Shown: positions 49,221-58,702 of the stretch, piece after piece
Numbering within the stretch: position 1 is the first letter of the stretch
Layout of the letters: the number at the start of each line of letters is the position of its first letter
From: Mycolicibacterium crocinum
GTDB taxonomy: Bacteria; Actinomycetota; Actinomycetes; Mycobacteriales; Mycobacteriaceae
Length of the DNA: 64,000 nt
Reading direction: 5' to 3'
Assembly: GCF_022370635.2 (NCBI RefSeq)
Contig: NZ_CP092362.2
Location: 2,232,001-2,296,000 of the forward strand
Notes under the pieces: model-generated
Databases searched by the model: none
Told to the model about the DNA's origin: nothing
Seen by the model: only the letters and a program-made list of their open reading frames with translations
Translations under genes and position numbers: made by a program

Positions 49221-51704
49221 ATGACAAAGCAATCAAGAGATTCCGCCGCCGGCGCTTCCCGATGGGAGGCACCGGCGGCGGGTTCGTCCAAACCCGCCAA
49301 AGATCTGGCCGCCGCCAACAAGCAACTGTTGGAAGGCGGTCAGCGACAACTCGATTCGGCTGCTCTGCGTGACGCCCTGCTGGACCTTCACGAGTTCTGG
49401 CTGACCACCAAGGCCACCGAGATCGGGATCACCGCCACCAGCGGATTCGCCATCGTCGCGACCGGCGGCCTTGGCCGCCGCGAATTCGTCCCGTACTCCG
49501 ATCTCGACCTCATGCTGCTGCACGACAACATGCCCGCCGACATCGTCACCCAGGTGGCCGAGCTGCTGTGGTATCCGTTGTGGGACGCCAATATTCGGCT
49601 CGATCACAGTGTCCGCACGGTGCCCGAGGCGCTGGCGGTGGCCAACGAGGACATTTCGGCCGGGCTGGCGATGCTGGAGGCCCGGCACATCGCGGGCGAC
49701 GCCGAACTGTCCCAGCTGCTGATCGGCGGGGCGCGACGGCAATGGCGCACCGGGATCGCCTCCCGCTTCGACGAGCTCGTCGAGCACACCCAGGCACGCT
49801 GGCAGCGCAGCGGTCAGATCGCGCACCGTGCCGAGCCCGACCTCAAATGCGGCCGCGGCGGCCTGCGCGATGTCCAGCTGCTCAATGCGCTGGCGATCGC
49901 CCAGCTGGCCGACGTCTACCCCAGCCACTCGCTGGTGTCGCCGACCGGCTCGCTGGGCGGCGCGCATCTGTCGCTGCTCAACGTGCGCACCGAACTTCAC
50001 CGGTCCTCCAAGCGCGGCCGCGACCAGCTGCTGGCCCAGTTCGCCGACGAAATCGGTGCCGCGCTGCGCATCGGTGACCGCTTCGATCTGGCCCGGGTGC
50101 TCTCCGACGCCGCGCGCACCATCAGCTACTACGTCGACGCGGGCCTGCGCACCGCGGCCAATGCCCTTCCCAAGCGCGGACTTTCGGTGCTGCGCCGGCC
50201 AACTCGGCGCCCGCTGGACGAAGGGGTGGTGGAATTCGCCGGCGAGGTGATCCTGGCGCGCGACGCCCGCCCGGAGCGCGACCCGGGCCTGATCCTGCGG
50301 GTCGCCGCCGCGTCGGCGACCACCGGGCTGCCGATGTCGGCGTCGACGTTGAGCAGGCTGGCGGCCTCGGCGCCGGAACTGCGCACACCCTGGCCGCGCG
50401 ACGCACTCAAGGACTTGTTGGTGTTGCTGGCCGCGGGCCCGACCACAGTGGCCACCATCGAGGCGCTCGACCGCACCGGGTTGTGGGGGCGGCTCTTCCC
50501 CGAATGGGGCGCCGTGCGCGACCTGCCGCCCCGCGACGTCGTCCACATCTGGACCGTCGATCGGCATCTCGTCGAAACCGTCGCGCGGGCAAGCACATTC
50601 ACCACGAGGGTGTCGCGCCCGGACCTGCTGGTGCTGGGTGCGCTGTTGCACGATATCGGCAAGGGCCGCGGCGGGGACCACAGTGTGATCGGCGCCGATC
50701 TGGCCGTGCAGGTCGGCACCCGGCTGGGCCTGTGGCCCTCGGACATCGACGTGCTCTCGGCGATCGTCCGGTATCACCTGCTGCTGCCCGACGTGGCGAC
50801 CCGCCGGGACCTGCAGGACCCCAAGACCATCTCGGGCGTCATCGATGCACTGGGTGGCGACCCGGTGCTGCTCGAGTTGCTCGATGCGCTGGCCGAGGCG
50901 GATTCACTGGCCACGGGTCCCGGAGTGTGGGGCGACTGGAAGGCCTCGCTGATCGGCGACCTGGTCCGCCGCTGCCGCTTGATGATCGCGGGCGAACCGC
51001 AGCCGCAGGCGGATCCCATTGACCCGCATCATCTTTCCCTTGCCGCCGACGGCGGGGTGCACGTCGAGATGACGCCGGGGGAGAGCGTGCACACCTTCAA
51101 CGTGGCAATGATCGCCCCGGACCGGCGCGGTCTGTTGTCCAAGGCGGCCGGAGTCCTGGCACTCAACTCGCTGCGGGTGCATTCGGCATCGGTCAACAGC
51201 GCGGGGGGAGCGGCGATCAACACCTTCGTGGTTTCGCCCCACTTCGGTGCGCCGCCCGCCGCCGAGCTCCTGCGTCAGCAGTTCATCCTCGCCCTGCGCG
51301 GCGAGCTCGACGTCATGTCCGCGTTGGAGAAGCGCGACCAAGAGGCGGCGCAATACGGCACCGGACGGGTGGGGGAGCACAAGCCGGCGGTGCCGATCAA
51401 CGCCGTGCCGGCGCCGCCGCGCATCCTGTGGCACGCCGGCAGCGAGGAGGGCCAGCTGATCGTCGAGATCCGCACCACCGACCGCACCGGGCTGCTTGCG
51501 ATGCTGACCGGCGTGTTCGAGCGGGCCGGCGCGGACATCGGCTGGGCCAAGATCACCACGCTGGGATCGTCGGTGGTCGACGCGTTCGGCATCTCGGTTC
51601 CCGCGTCGCACACCGCCGATACCGCCCGGTCCGAGTTGGAGCGGGAACTCTACGAGGTGCTGCCCACTCCGCCGCACGCCAAGCCCGCCGAGGAAGCCAG
51701 CTAG
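49221..51704 (+). CDS. glnD: PII nucleotidyltransferase / removing enzyme
   Basis: 827 residues. Nucleotidyltransferase domain with [18 protein letters not shown] (catalytic Asp pair), HD phosphohydrolase domain [17 protein letters not shown], and two C-terminal ACT domains ([19 protein letters not shown] and [18 protein letters not shown]). It modifies and demodifies GlnB Tyr51 in response to nitrogen status, by adenylylation in studied actinobacteria. The N-terminal ~25 residues are low complexity. Confidence 0.96.
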   Translation: MTKQSRDSAAGASRWEAPAAGSSKPAKDLAAANKQLLEGGQRQLDSAALRDALLDLHEFWLTTKATEIGITATSGFAIVATGGLGRREFVPYSDLDLMLLHDNMPADIVTQVAELLWYPLWDANIRLDHSVRTVPEALAVANEDISAGLAMLEARHIAGDAELSQLLIGGARRQWRTGIASRFDELVEHTQARWQRSGQIAHRAEPDLKCGRGGLRDVQLLNALAIAQLADVYPSHSLVSPTGSLGGAHLSLLNVRTELHRSSKRGRDQLLAQFADEIGAALRIGDRFDLARVLSDAARTISYYVDAGLRTAANALPKRGLSVLRRPTRRPLDEGVVEFAGEVILARDARPERDPGLILRVAAASATTGLPMSASTLSRLAASAPELRTPWPRDALKDLLVLLAAGPTTVATIEALDRTGLWGRLFPEWGAVRDLPPRDVVHIWTVDRHLVETVARASTFTTRVSRPDLLVLGALLHDIGKGRGGDHSVIGADLAVQVGTRLGLWPSDIDVLSAIVRYHLLLPDVATRRDLQDPKTISGVIDALGGDPVLLELLDALAEADSLATGPGVWGDWKASLIGDLVRRCRLMIAGEPQPQADPIDPHHLSLAADGGVHVEMTPGESVHTFNVAMIAPDRRGLLSKAAGVLALNSLRVHSASVNSAGGAAINTFVVSPHFGAPPAAELLRQQFILALRGELDVMSALEKRDQEAAQYGTGRVGEHKPAVPINAVPAPPRILWHAGSEEGQLIVEIRTTDRTGLLAMLTGVFERAGADIGWAKITTLGSSVVDAFGISVPASHTADTARSELERELYEVLPTPPHAKPAEEAS

Positions 51705-51722
51705 TCCCGCGCGAAACCGACA

Positions 51723-51757
51723 CCATGGTCGTGATGGCGGCCCAGGTGCGACCATGG
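51723..51757. repeat. Inverted repeat between glnD and ffh
   Basis: CCATGGTCG and its exact complement CGACCATGG are separated by 17 bp, in the 94-bp spacer. It could be a weak terminator for glnD or an operator for ffh. The arms contain NcoI-like CCATGG. No T-tract. Confidence 0.45.
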
Positions 51758-51798
51758 CGTCGATCTTGGTGCCGGACGTCGACCGCTAGGCTTACCCC

Positions 51799-53352
51799 GT
51801 GTTTGAATCCCTGTCCGACCGGTTGACCGGTGCGCTGGCCGGCCTGCGTGGCAAAGGCCGGCTGACCGACGCCGATATCGATGCCACCACGCGCGAAATC
51901 AGGCTGGCGCTGCTGGAGGCCGACGTATCGCTGCCGGTCGTGCGCGCTTTCGTCAACCGCATCAAGGAGCGGGCGCGCGGCGCCGAGGTCTCCGGCGCGC
52001 TCAACCCCGCCCAACAGGTCGTCAAGATCGTCAACGAGGAGCTCATCGGCATCCTCGGCGGCGAGACCCGTCAGCTGGCCTTCGCCAAGAACCCGCCGAC
52101 GGTCATCATGCTGGCCGGCCTGCAGGGCGCCGGTAAGACCACGCTGGCCGGCAAGCTCGCCAAGTGGCTCAAAGTTCAGGGCCACACCCCGCTGCTGGTG
52201 GCCTGCGACCTGCAGCGGCCCGGCGCGGTCAACCAGCTCAAGATCGTCGGCGAACGCGCCGGCGTCAACGTCTTCGCCCCTCATCCGGGCACCGCGCCCG
52301 ACGCCGCCGACACCGAGGGGGCCGGCCCCGGCGATCCCGTGGCTGTCGCCGCCGGCGGCCTGGCCGAGGCGCAGGCCAAGCACTTCGACGTCGTCATCGT
52401 CGACACCGCGGGCCGCCTCGGCATCGACGACGTGCTGATGGCGCAGGCGGCCGCAATCCGCGACGCCGTGCGCCCGGACGAGACTTTGTTCGTCCTCGAC
52501 GCGATGATCGGTCAGGACGCCGTGGCCACCGCCGAGGCGTTCGGGTCCGGAGTCGGGTTCACCGGTGTGGTGCTGACCAAGTTGGACGGTGACGCCCGCG
52601 GTGGTGCGGCGCTGTCGGTCCGCGAGGTCACCGGCGTGCCGATCCTGTTCGCGTCGACCGGCGAGAAGCTCGAGGACTTCGACGTCTTCCACCCCGACCG
52701 GATGGCCAGCCGAATCCTCGGCATGGGCGACGTGTTGTCCCTCATCGAGCAGGCCGAGCAGGTCTTCGATGCTCAGAAGGCCGAGGAGGCCGCCGCCAAG
52801 ATCGGCTCCGGCGAGCTCACGCTGGAGGACTTCCTCGAGCAGATGCTGGCCATCCGCAAAATGGGCCCGATCGGCAACCTGCTCGGCATGCTGCCCGGCG
52901 CGGGCCAGATGAAAGACGCGCTGGCCGCCGTCGACGACAAGCAGCTCGACCGCCTGCAGGCGATCATCCGCGGCATGACGCCGCAGGAGCGGGCCGACCC
53001 GAAGATCATCAACGCCTCACGCCGGCTGCGTATCGCCAACGGCTCCGGTGTCACGGTGTCGGAGGTCAACCAGCTCGTCGATCGCTTCTTCGAAGCGCGA
53101 AAGATGATGTCGCAGATGGCCGGAGCGATGGGCATGCCGTTCGGGCGTCGCTCGTCGAAGAAGAACGTCAAGGGCAAGAACAAGCAGGCGGGCAAGAAGA
53201 AGGGCAACCGCGGTCCGACGCCGCCGAAGCAGAATCCCTTGCTCGCCGGTGGCTTCCCGGACCTGTCCGGTATGCCCGAAGGCCTGAACGAATTGCCGCC
53301 CGGGCTGGCCGATTTCGACTTGTCCAAGCTGAAGTTCCCGGGCAAGAAGTAG
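51799..53352 (+). CDS. ffh: Signal recognition particle protein Ffh
   Basis: 517 residues from GTG. N domain, then G domain with GLQGAGKTTLAGKLA (G1), DLQRPGAVNQL, DTAGRLGIDDVLM and TKLDGDARGGAALS. The Met-rich M domain (~325-430; IGNLLGMLPGAGQM, MMSQMAGAMGMPFGRR) binds 4.5S RNA and signal sequences. A basic, Lys/Gly-rich tail (~440-470) is followed by a Leu/Pro-rich end. Its last base is shared with the next gene's GTG. Confidence 0.98.
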   Translation: MFESLSDRLTGALAGLRGKGRLTDADIDATTREIRLALLEADVSLPVVRAFVNRIKERARGAEVSGALNPAQQVVKIVNEELIGILGGETRQLAFAKNPPTVIMLAGLQGAGKTTLAGKLAKWLKVQGHTPLLVACDLQRPGAVNQLKIVGERAGVNVFAPHPGTAPDAADTEGAGPGDPVAVAAGGLAEAQAKHFDVVIVDTAGRLGIDDVLMAQAAAIRDAVRPDETLFVLDAMIGQDAVATAEAFGSGVGFTGVVLTKLDGDARGGAALSVREVTGVPILFASTGEKLEDFDVFHPDRMASRILGMGDVLSLIEQAEQVFDAQKAEEAAAKIGSGELTLEDFLEQMLAIRKMGPIGNLLGMLPGAGQMKDALAAVDDKQLDRLQAIIRGMTPQERADPKIINASRRLRIANGSGVTVSEVNQLVDRFFEARKMMSQMAGAMGMPFGRRSSKKNVKGKNKQAGKKKGNRGPTPPKQNPLLAGGFPDLSGMPEGLNELPPGLADFDLSKLKFPGKK

Positions 53353-54458
53353 TGCCTGTGTCGGATTTCGCCGGCCCAGCGGCTCCGGCGCTCCACGTCC
53401 GGGGCCGTAGTCTGCCCGACGGCCAGCTCGTCGAGTGGTGGATCGTCGACGGCATCCTGCGTGCCGAACCGGTCGCCGATGCCGAAACCGTGTTCGACGG
53501 CGGCTGGATCCTGCCCGGCCTGGTTGACGCGCACTGCCACGTCGGGCTGGGTGAGCACGGCGAGATCCCGCTCGAGGAGGCCATCGCCCAGGCCGAGCGT
53601 GAACGTGAGGTCGGCGCGCTGCTACTGCGCGATTGCGGATCGCCCACCGACACCCGCAGCCTCGACGATCACCACGACCTGCCGCGGATCATCCGTGCCG
53701 GCCGACATCTGGCCCGCCCCAAGCGCTATTCGCGCGGCTTCGCCATCGAACTCGAGGACGAGTGGCAGCTGCCCGAGGCGCTGGCCGCCCAAGCCCGGGC
53801 TGGCGACGGCTGGGTCAAGCTGGTCGGCGACTGGATCGATCGTTCGGTGGGGGACTTGGCGCCGCTGTGGTCCGACGACGTCCTGCGCGCGGCGATCGCC
53901 GCCGTGCACGACGAGGGTGCCCGGGTCACCGCCCACGTGTTCAGTGAGGACGCGCTGCCGGGGCTGATCGGCGCGGGCATCGACTGCATCGAGCACGGCA
54001 CCGGCCTGACCGACGACACGATCGCGATGATGGTCGAGCACGGCACTGCGCTGGTGCCGACCCTGATCAACATCGAGAACTTCCCCGGATTCGCCGACGC
54101 CGCAAGCAAATACCCGACCTACGCCGCCCACATGCGCGACCTCTATGCCAGCTGCTATCCGCGGGTGGCGGCCGCCCGGGAGGCAGGCGTGCCGATCTAT
54201 GCGGGCAGCGATGCCGGCAGCACGATCGTGCACGGCCGCATCGCCGACGAGGTCGAGGCACTCAAGCGCATCGGGATGAACCCGACCGATGCGCTCGGCG
54301 CGGCGTGCTGGGATGCGCGTCGCTGGCTCGGCCGGCCGGTGCTCGACGACGGTGCACCCGCGGATCTGGTGTGCTTCACCGAGGACCCGCGCGGCGGCGT
54401 CGACATCTTGGCCAACCCCGACCGGGTGATACTGCGCGGCCGGGTCTACCGACGTTGA
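53352..54458 (+). CDS. Amidohydrolase-superfamily protein
   Basis: 368 residues from GTG 53352 (TAGTG overlap with ffh); GTG 53358 is also possible. TIM-barrel metal hydrolase: LVDAHCHVG (HxH metal site), WVKLVGDWID with a metal-bridging Lys candidate, VTAHVFSEDALPGLI, CIEHGTGLTDD and YAGSDAGSTIVHGRI (final Asp). It corresponds to Rv2915c. Substrate unknown; the motifs suit an imidazolonepropionase- or prolidase-like enzyme. Confidence 0.88.
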   Translation: MPVSDFAGPAAPALHVRGRSLPDGQLVEWWIVDGILRAEPVADAETVFDGGWILPGLVDAHCHVGLGEHGEIPLEEAIAQAEREREVGALLLRDCGSPTDTRSLDDHHDLPRIIRAGRHLARPKRYSRGFAIELEDEWQLPEALAAQARAGDGWVKLVGDWIDRSVGDLAPLWSDDVLRAAIAAVHDEGARVTAHVFSEDALPGLIGAGIDCIEHGTGLTDDTIAMMVEHGTALVPTLINIENFPGFADAASKYPTYAAHMRDLYASCYPRVAAAREAGVPIYAGSDAGSTIVHGRIADEVEALKRIGMNPTDALGAACWDARRWLGRPVLDDGAPADLVCFTEDPRGGVDILANPDRVILRGRVYRR

Positions 54459-54512
54459 TCCAGAACTGAGACCGAAGATTTCGCCGAAATATCGCTCTCA
54501 GTTCTGGATCAA
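54455..54512. terminator. Long perfect hairpin between convergent genes
   Basis: A 17-bp arm, TTGATCCAGAACTGAGA, and its perfect complement 24 bp later. It begins inside the amidohydrolase stop codon and ends 12 bp before the C39 peptidase stop. A bidirectional terminator is the simplest reading; the loop is unusually long, so it might instead be a repeat found elsewhere in the genome. Confidence 0.75.
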
Positions 54513-54524
54513 GGCTGGCGCGGG

Positions 54525-55961
54525 TCAGGCGGCGATGGACAGGGTCACGGTCGCGGCGGGCAACGACGCCTCGGACACTGCCTTCTGCGCGGTGACGAGC
54601 CCGAAGTTATCTGCGCCCCAAGAATCCATGAATGCCTTCATGGGGATGCCGACACTGCCCTTGCTCAGATTGCCGTCGTTGAGGTAGACCAGTCCGGCCT
54701 TGATGTCGACGCCGGTCACCACGACCATATGGTTGGTCTCCGTTGCGATGGTGTCGCTGACCTGCCCATTGGCTGCCTTGACGATCGAATCTGCATCGAC
54801 ATCGACCATGGCCGCCTTGCCCGCGGCAAGGGCAGCCGAGAGGGCAGTCAGTGCCCGGTTCCCGTCCGCGGCCTTGACCTGCGCGGCCTCTTGCCGCGTT
54901 TGGCCGCCCCGCGGCGCGGTCTTGTACGTCGTATAGGTCCCGTCGATACCGAACTGCTTCAACAGGGCCACGCCGTCAACGATCGTCAGCCCGGCAAACT
55001 TGGTTTCCGCCTGGGTGCCCAGGTACATCTTTCGCGGTGGGTTCGACACGCTCGTCGTGTTTTTCGCCAGCGTGATCATGTATTGCTCGGTCGGCAGATC
55101 CCCGGTCAGCTGGCCGATGATCCCTGCGTCGGCAACCAGCACACAGCTGTTATCGACCTGCTGGTCCTGGTACCACTTCGCGTTCGTGTCGGGAGTCCCG
55201 TACTGGCCGGTGCCGGTGACCGCGATCGTGATCGTCTTTTCGACGGTGTCCGGTTTGGCCGACCCGAGGGCGACAGCCATCGAGTGCAGGGCGAGTTGAA
55301 GTTGGCCGAGTACACCCGGCAGCTTGGCGCCGGCGCCGTTGCTGACCGCGACGGTGAACTGATCGGTGATTCCCGGTGTGATCAAGTCTTGGCGGGCGAC
55401 GTAGGTGTATTGCCCGGTGCTCTGGTCGAAGCTGAGATCGCCGTACTTGGTGTTCTGGGTGAGCTTGTAGGTCAGGCCGAGCCCGTTGTTGCTGGTGCCG
55501 TTGAGCGCGCCGGTGATCTCTTTGTTCTCACCGCTTTGCGCGCTCTGAGTGGGAGCAACCGACGGCGACCTGTTGAAGAACGTGTATTGAAGAATCTGCT
55601 GGGGTGTCGGCCGCTGCGGTGTCGCAGCGGCTTTGGGCTTGACCGCGGAAGAGTCGGGAACCAGGGAGAGGGACCGGGACGTCGGCTCGCTTGCCGCCGC
55701 GCTCGCGGGGCCGGCCTTCGGTGCGAGCTTGGCGACCGACCGGCGCGACGAGCCCGTTGAATCACGCTTTGTCGCAGTGGAGTTCGATGCCTCCGAGCTG
55801 GAGTGCGACGCTGACCCGGACGATCCGGTGTCGGCGTATGCGACGGCGGTGCCGCCCACCATCGCGGCGCCGAGGCCCGCGGTGATCGTGCCCGCCGCCA
55901 ACCACGCAGCGAATTTGTGTGCGGCTCTGCGCCTGCGCGTCTGACCCGTGCTGTACTCCAT
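54525..55961 (-). CDS. Secreted C39-like peptidase with VCBS-type domain
   Basis: 478 residues from ATG 55961 (the frame is open to 56006). Signal peptide with RRRR then a hydrophobic run, cleaved near A43. Ser/Ala-rich linker (45-115). A VCBS/cadherin-like domain (~148-250; GLTYKLTQNTKYGDLSFDQS, TGQYTYVA). C39-like papain fold (~255-460) with Q267/268, C273 (VDNSC), H411 (ETNHMVVV) and D429 (YLNDG). Bacteriocin-type C39 domains are normally part of ABC exporters; this is a soluble, exported version. No M. tuberculosis counterpart is known to me at this locus. Confidence 0.82.
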   Translation of the reverse strand: MEYSTGQTRRRRAAHKFAAWLAAGTITAGLGAAMVGGTAVAYADTGSSGSASHSSSEASNSTATKRDSTGSSRRSVAKLAPKAGPASAAASEPTSRSLSLVPDSSAVKPKAAATPQRPTPQQILQYTFFNRSPSVAPTQSAQSGENKEITGALNGTSNNGLGLTYKLTQNTKYGDLSFDQSTGQYTYVARQDLITPGITDQFTVAVSNGAGAKLPGVLGQLQLALHSMAVALGSAKPDTVEKTITIAVTGTGQYGTPDTNAKWYQDQQVDNSCVLVADAGIIGQLTGDLPTEQYMITLAKNTTSVSNPPRKMYLGTQAETKFAGLTIVDGVALLKQFGIDGTYTTYKTAPRGGQTRQEAAQVKAADGNRALTALSAALAAGKAAMVDVDADSIVKAANGQVSDTIATETNHMVVVTGVDIKAGLVYLNDGNLSKGSVGIPMKAFMDSWGADNFGLVTAQKAVSEASLPAATVTLSIAA

Positions 55962-56116
55962 CAACGATCCCCGTCCCGAAACCAACGCTGATAAGAAGGC
56001 CCACATGGGCCGACCTGAGAGTAGAGCTAATTAGCTCGAATGGTCGTCAATTCGGCAATATTGCTGAATTGTTGATCTTTCCGATGTCAAGCGGATAGCG
56101 CCGCGTTTGCGGTAAT

Positions 56117-56959
56117 TCACGAGGGGTAGTGGCTGAAACCCCAGTCGAGCAATTGACCGGCCTGGTTCCACAGATCGTCGTCGCCGTACATCTCGACCAC
56201 GATCAGCCGGTGGCCGTTGCGCTGGGCCATGCCGACGTAGGTTTCGCGGGCCAGATCGGTGTAGCCGCTCTTGCCGCCGATGAACCCGGCATAGCTGCGC
56301 AGCAAGCGGTCCTGGTTCCTGATCTCCTTGAACCCGGACCTGTCGGGAAACAGCGCCGAGTTCTGGTGGACGATCTGGACAAACAGGGGATAGCGCAACG
56401 CTTCCCGGTAGATCACCGCCAGGTCGTGGGGTGTCGTCACTGACTCCCAGCCCGGCCCGTCCAGCCCCGACGGCGAACCCGCGCGGGTGTTGCGGGCGCC
56501 GAGTTGGTAGGCCTTGGCGTTCATCTTCTGCACGGCGGCCTGTTGACCACCGAGCATGTCGGCCAGCAGGTTGGCTGCGTCGTTGCCGGACACCAGCAGC
56601 AATCCGTCGAGCAGCTGGCGTGCCGTGTAGACCTGGCCGGGTACCAGCCCGACGCACGAGCACTCCACGCCGACGTTCGCGGCGGTCGCACGGATGGCGG
56701 CGTTGGGCGATAGCTGGTCGAGTACCACCATCGCCAGCAGCGGCTTGATGGTGCTGGCCGGGGCATGCGCGGTGTAAGGGTCACGGCTGCCGAGGATCTG
56801 GCCGCTGTCGAGGTCGGCGACCAGCCATGCCCGCGCCGGACCGTCGGGCGGCGCGGTCACCGCCCCCGCCGGTTGCGGCGTGGGCGCAGCCGAGGCCGGC
56901 GCGACCAGCACCAGGGACATGGCGATGCCCAGCATCGCGACGAACGGGCGGGCGGGCAT
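56117..56959 (-). CDS. D-alanyl-D-alanine carboxypeptidase-like protein, KSG variant
   Basis: 280 residues with signal peptide (~1-25, ending ASA). Penicillin-binding fold (peptidase S11): S69-T-I-K72 (SxxK) with nucleophile S69, S124-G-N126, and K230-S-G instead of the usual KTG. Related to DacB2, whose orthologue lies 1 kb downstream. KSG may still be active but would alter substrate or beta-lactam binding. Probably a lineage duplication around the MPT63-like gene. Confidence 0.88.
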   Translation of the reverse strand: MPARPFVAMLGIAMSLVLVAPASAAPTPQPAGAVTAPPDGPARAWLVADLDSGQILGSRDPYTAHAPASTIKPLLAMVVLDQLSPNAAIRATAANVGVECSCVGLVPGQVYTARQLLDGLLLVSGNDAANLLADMLGGQQAAVQKMNAKAYQLGARNTRAGSPSGLDGPGWESVTTPHDLAVIYREALRYPLFVQIVHQNSALFPDRSGFKEIRNQDRLLRSYAGFIGGKSGYTDLARETYVGMAQRNGHRLIVVEMYGDDDLWNQAGQLLDWGFSHYPS

Positions 56960-57158
56960 GACTGCCGACGCTAACCAGCGCCCGCCTCGGCAACGACGCG
57001 AGCGCGTCTCGAATGTGTTGCGATGACGCGCGACGGGTTTACGCGTCGTTGGGATTGATCACGCAGACACCGCATTGTCTGGGCGGTGAGAGGTACGTCA
57101 CAGTAAAGTCATTGGAAACAACCCTGGAAATGTTGGCATCGATCAGCTGGGAGACACC

Positions 57159-57791
57159 GTGAAGATCGCGAAACTGGCCGCAGTGACCGCCACCGTCGTC
57201 GCGCTCGGCGTTGCCGGCGTCACCGCCGCGCCGGCCTGGGCCGTCGACAGCGTGAGGGTGTTCGGCGAGCAGGAAAACTTGAACGGGCCAAATGGCTTGC
57301 CCTACATCGGCTACGCCGTCGGCAAGCTCAAGCCCAGTTCGGATCCGGTGCCACACAACGGCAAGTTGTATTCGGCCAAGCTGACGATCGACGGGTTCGG
57401 TGGCAATTACCCGCCGTTCATCGAGCGCTTCGGGGCCCGGGCTGAGTCCGGCGATTTCTACCCCTCGATCTGGGGGGCCTCGAATGGCGGGATGCTCTAC
57501 TTCGACGTCGTCGGCGATATCCCGAACAGCGTCGTCTTCAACGACGGCACCCGCGACCTCCTTGCCTGGGTACCGGGTGACCCCGGCAGCACCGCGGCGC
57601 CGGTTGTCGTGCCGGATTCCGATGAGAATTTCCAGGTCGTGCCGGACAACCAGGCTTCCGCCGGTGCCCCGCCGTCAGATAACAACTCGGCGATCGTGGC
57701 CACCCCGAACGACCTGGCGACCTCGCCCTACCAAATCACCGAAGGTGAGGCGGCCCAGCCCGGGTTCAACAGTGGTGGCGGACACCGCTAG
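57159..57791 (+). CDS. MPT63-family (DUF1942) secreted protein
   Basis: 210 residues from GTG with GGGAG ahead. Signal peptide ends about AWA/VDS (residue ~29). The body aligns with MPT63: GYAVGKLKPSS, GKLYSAKLTIDG, FGARAESGDFYPSIW, MLYFDVVGDIPNSVVFNDGTRDLLAWVPG. MPT63 is a beta-sandwich antigen of unknown function. Here a ~70-residue Asp/Pro/Ala-rich C-terminal tail is added. It is transcribed between and opposite to two D,D-carboxypeptidase genes. The 199-bp upstream spacer holds no recognised box. Confidence 0.82.
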   Translation: MKIAKLAAVTATVVALGVAGVTAAPAWAVDSVRVFGEQENLNGPNGLPYIGYAVGKLKPSSDPVPHNGKLYSAKLTIDGFGGNYPPFIERFGARAESGDFYPSIWGASNGGMLYFDVVGDIPNSVVFNDGTRDLLAWVPGDPGSTAAPVVVPDSDENFQVVPDNQASAGAPPSDNNSAIVATPNDLATSPYQITEGEAAQPGFNSGGGHR

Positions 57792-57800
57792 CCGCGCGAT

Positions 57801-58676
57801 CTAGAGCGCGGCGACGCTCTCGGACGGGTTCTGCGCGAAACCCCAATCCAGCAGAGCGGCTGCCTGATCCCAATACGTCGGCCCGCCCTCGTGGATGAGG
57901 CCGTACATCATCGCGATCACCAGCCGGCGGCCGCCGCGGTCGGCGGCGCCGACGAAGGTCTTGCGGGCGGCGTCGGTGAAGCCGGTCTTGCCACCGATCG
58001 CACCCGGGTAGCGGGCCAGCAGTTCGTCCTGATTGACCAGCGGCTTGTCACCGGTCTCGCCGGGGAACATCGCCACCGGTTGCGCGGTGATCTGTGCGAA
58101 CACCGGATTGGCCATCGCGGCACGGAAGATCGCGGCCAGATCGTGCGGGGTGGTCCACCCCGGACCACCCGCTCCGTCCAGTCCTGACGGGGTGGTCGCG
58201 TGGGTGTTGGTCGCCCCGATCGCGGCGGCCTTGGCGTTCATCTTGTCGACCGCAGCCTGGTAGCCGCCGAGCATGTCGGCCAGAGTGTTGGCGGCGTCGT
58301 TACCGGACACCAGCAGCAGCCCGTCGAGCAGCTGGCGCGCGGTGTAGATGCGCCCGGGTCGCACACCGGCGCAGTTGCATTCGACGAGGGTGTCGGAGTT
58401 ACTGGCCACCACGGTCGCGTTCAGATCGGGCAGCTCATCCAGCGCGGTCAGGGCGAGCAGGGTCTTGATCGTGCTGGCCGGCGGGTGGGCGGCGTACATG
58501 TCACGGCCGGCGAGCACCTGGCCGGTGTCCATGTCGGCGATAATCCATGCGGGCGCGGGTCCGTCGGGAATCGGCACCGATCCCGCGGGCTGATCGATGT
58601 TGTCCGCGTTGGCAATTCCTGCCGTTGCCGTCAATAAGCTGAGTGACGTCGCCAGGCCCGCGAGAAGTCTGCGCAT
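57801..58676 (-). CDS. dacB2: D-alanyl-D-alanine carboxypeptidase DacB2
   Basis: 291 residues from ATG 58676, equal to M. tuberculosis DacB2 (Rv2911). The frame extends upstream, but the signal peptide begins at this Met. Signal peptide ~1-24. Active site S68-T-I-K71, SGN motif in LLVSGNDAAN, KTG in GGKTGFTD. It trims pentapeptide stems in peptidoglycan. Confidence 0.95.
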   Translation of the reverse strand: MRRLLAGLATSLSLLTATAGIANADNIDQPAGSVPIPDGPAPAWIIADMDTGQVLAGRDMYAAHPPASTIKTLLALTALDELPDLNATVVASNSDTLVECNCAGVRPGRIYTARQLLDGLLLVSGNDAANTLADMLGGYQAAVDKMNAKAAAIGATNTHATTPSGLDGAGGPGWTTPHDLAAIFRAAMANPVFAQITAQPVAMFPGETGDKPLVNQDELLARYPGAIGGKTGFTDAARKTFVGAADRGGRRLVIAMMYGLIHEGGPTYWDQAAALLDWGFAQNPSESVAAL

Positions 58677-58702
58677 GGGCTCTGAGCCTAACTCGCCGAG
58701 AA

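Noticed and set aside
49233..50777. 514-residue - frame opposite glnD
   Set aside because: Antisense to conserved GlnD domains, no motif.
56960..57158. GTGA-N8-TCAC near 57090 as a CRP site
   Set aside because: CRP sites need a 6-bp spacer (TGTGA-N6-TCACA); here the spacer is 8.
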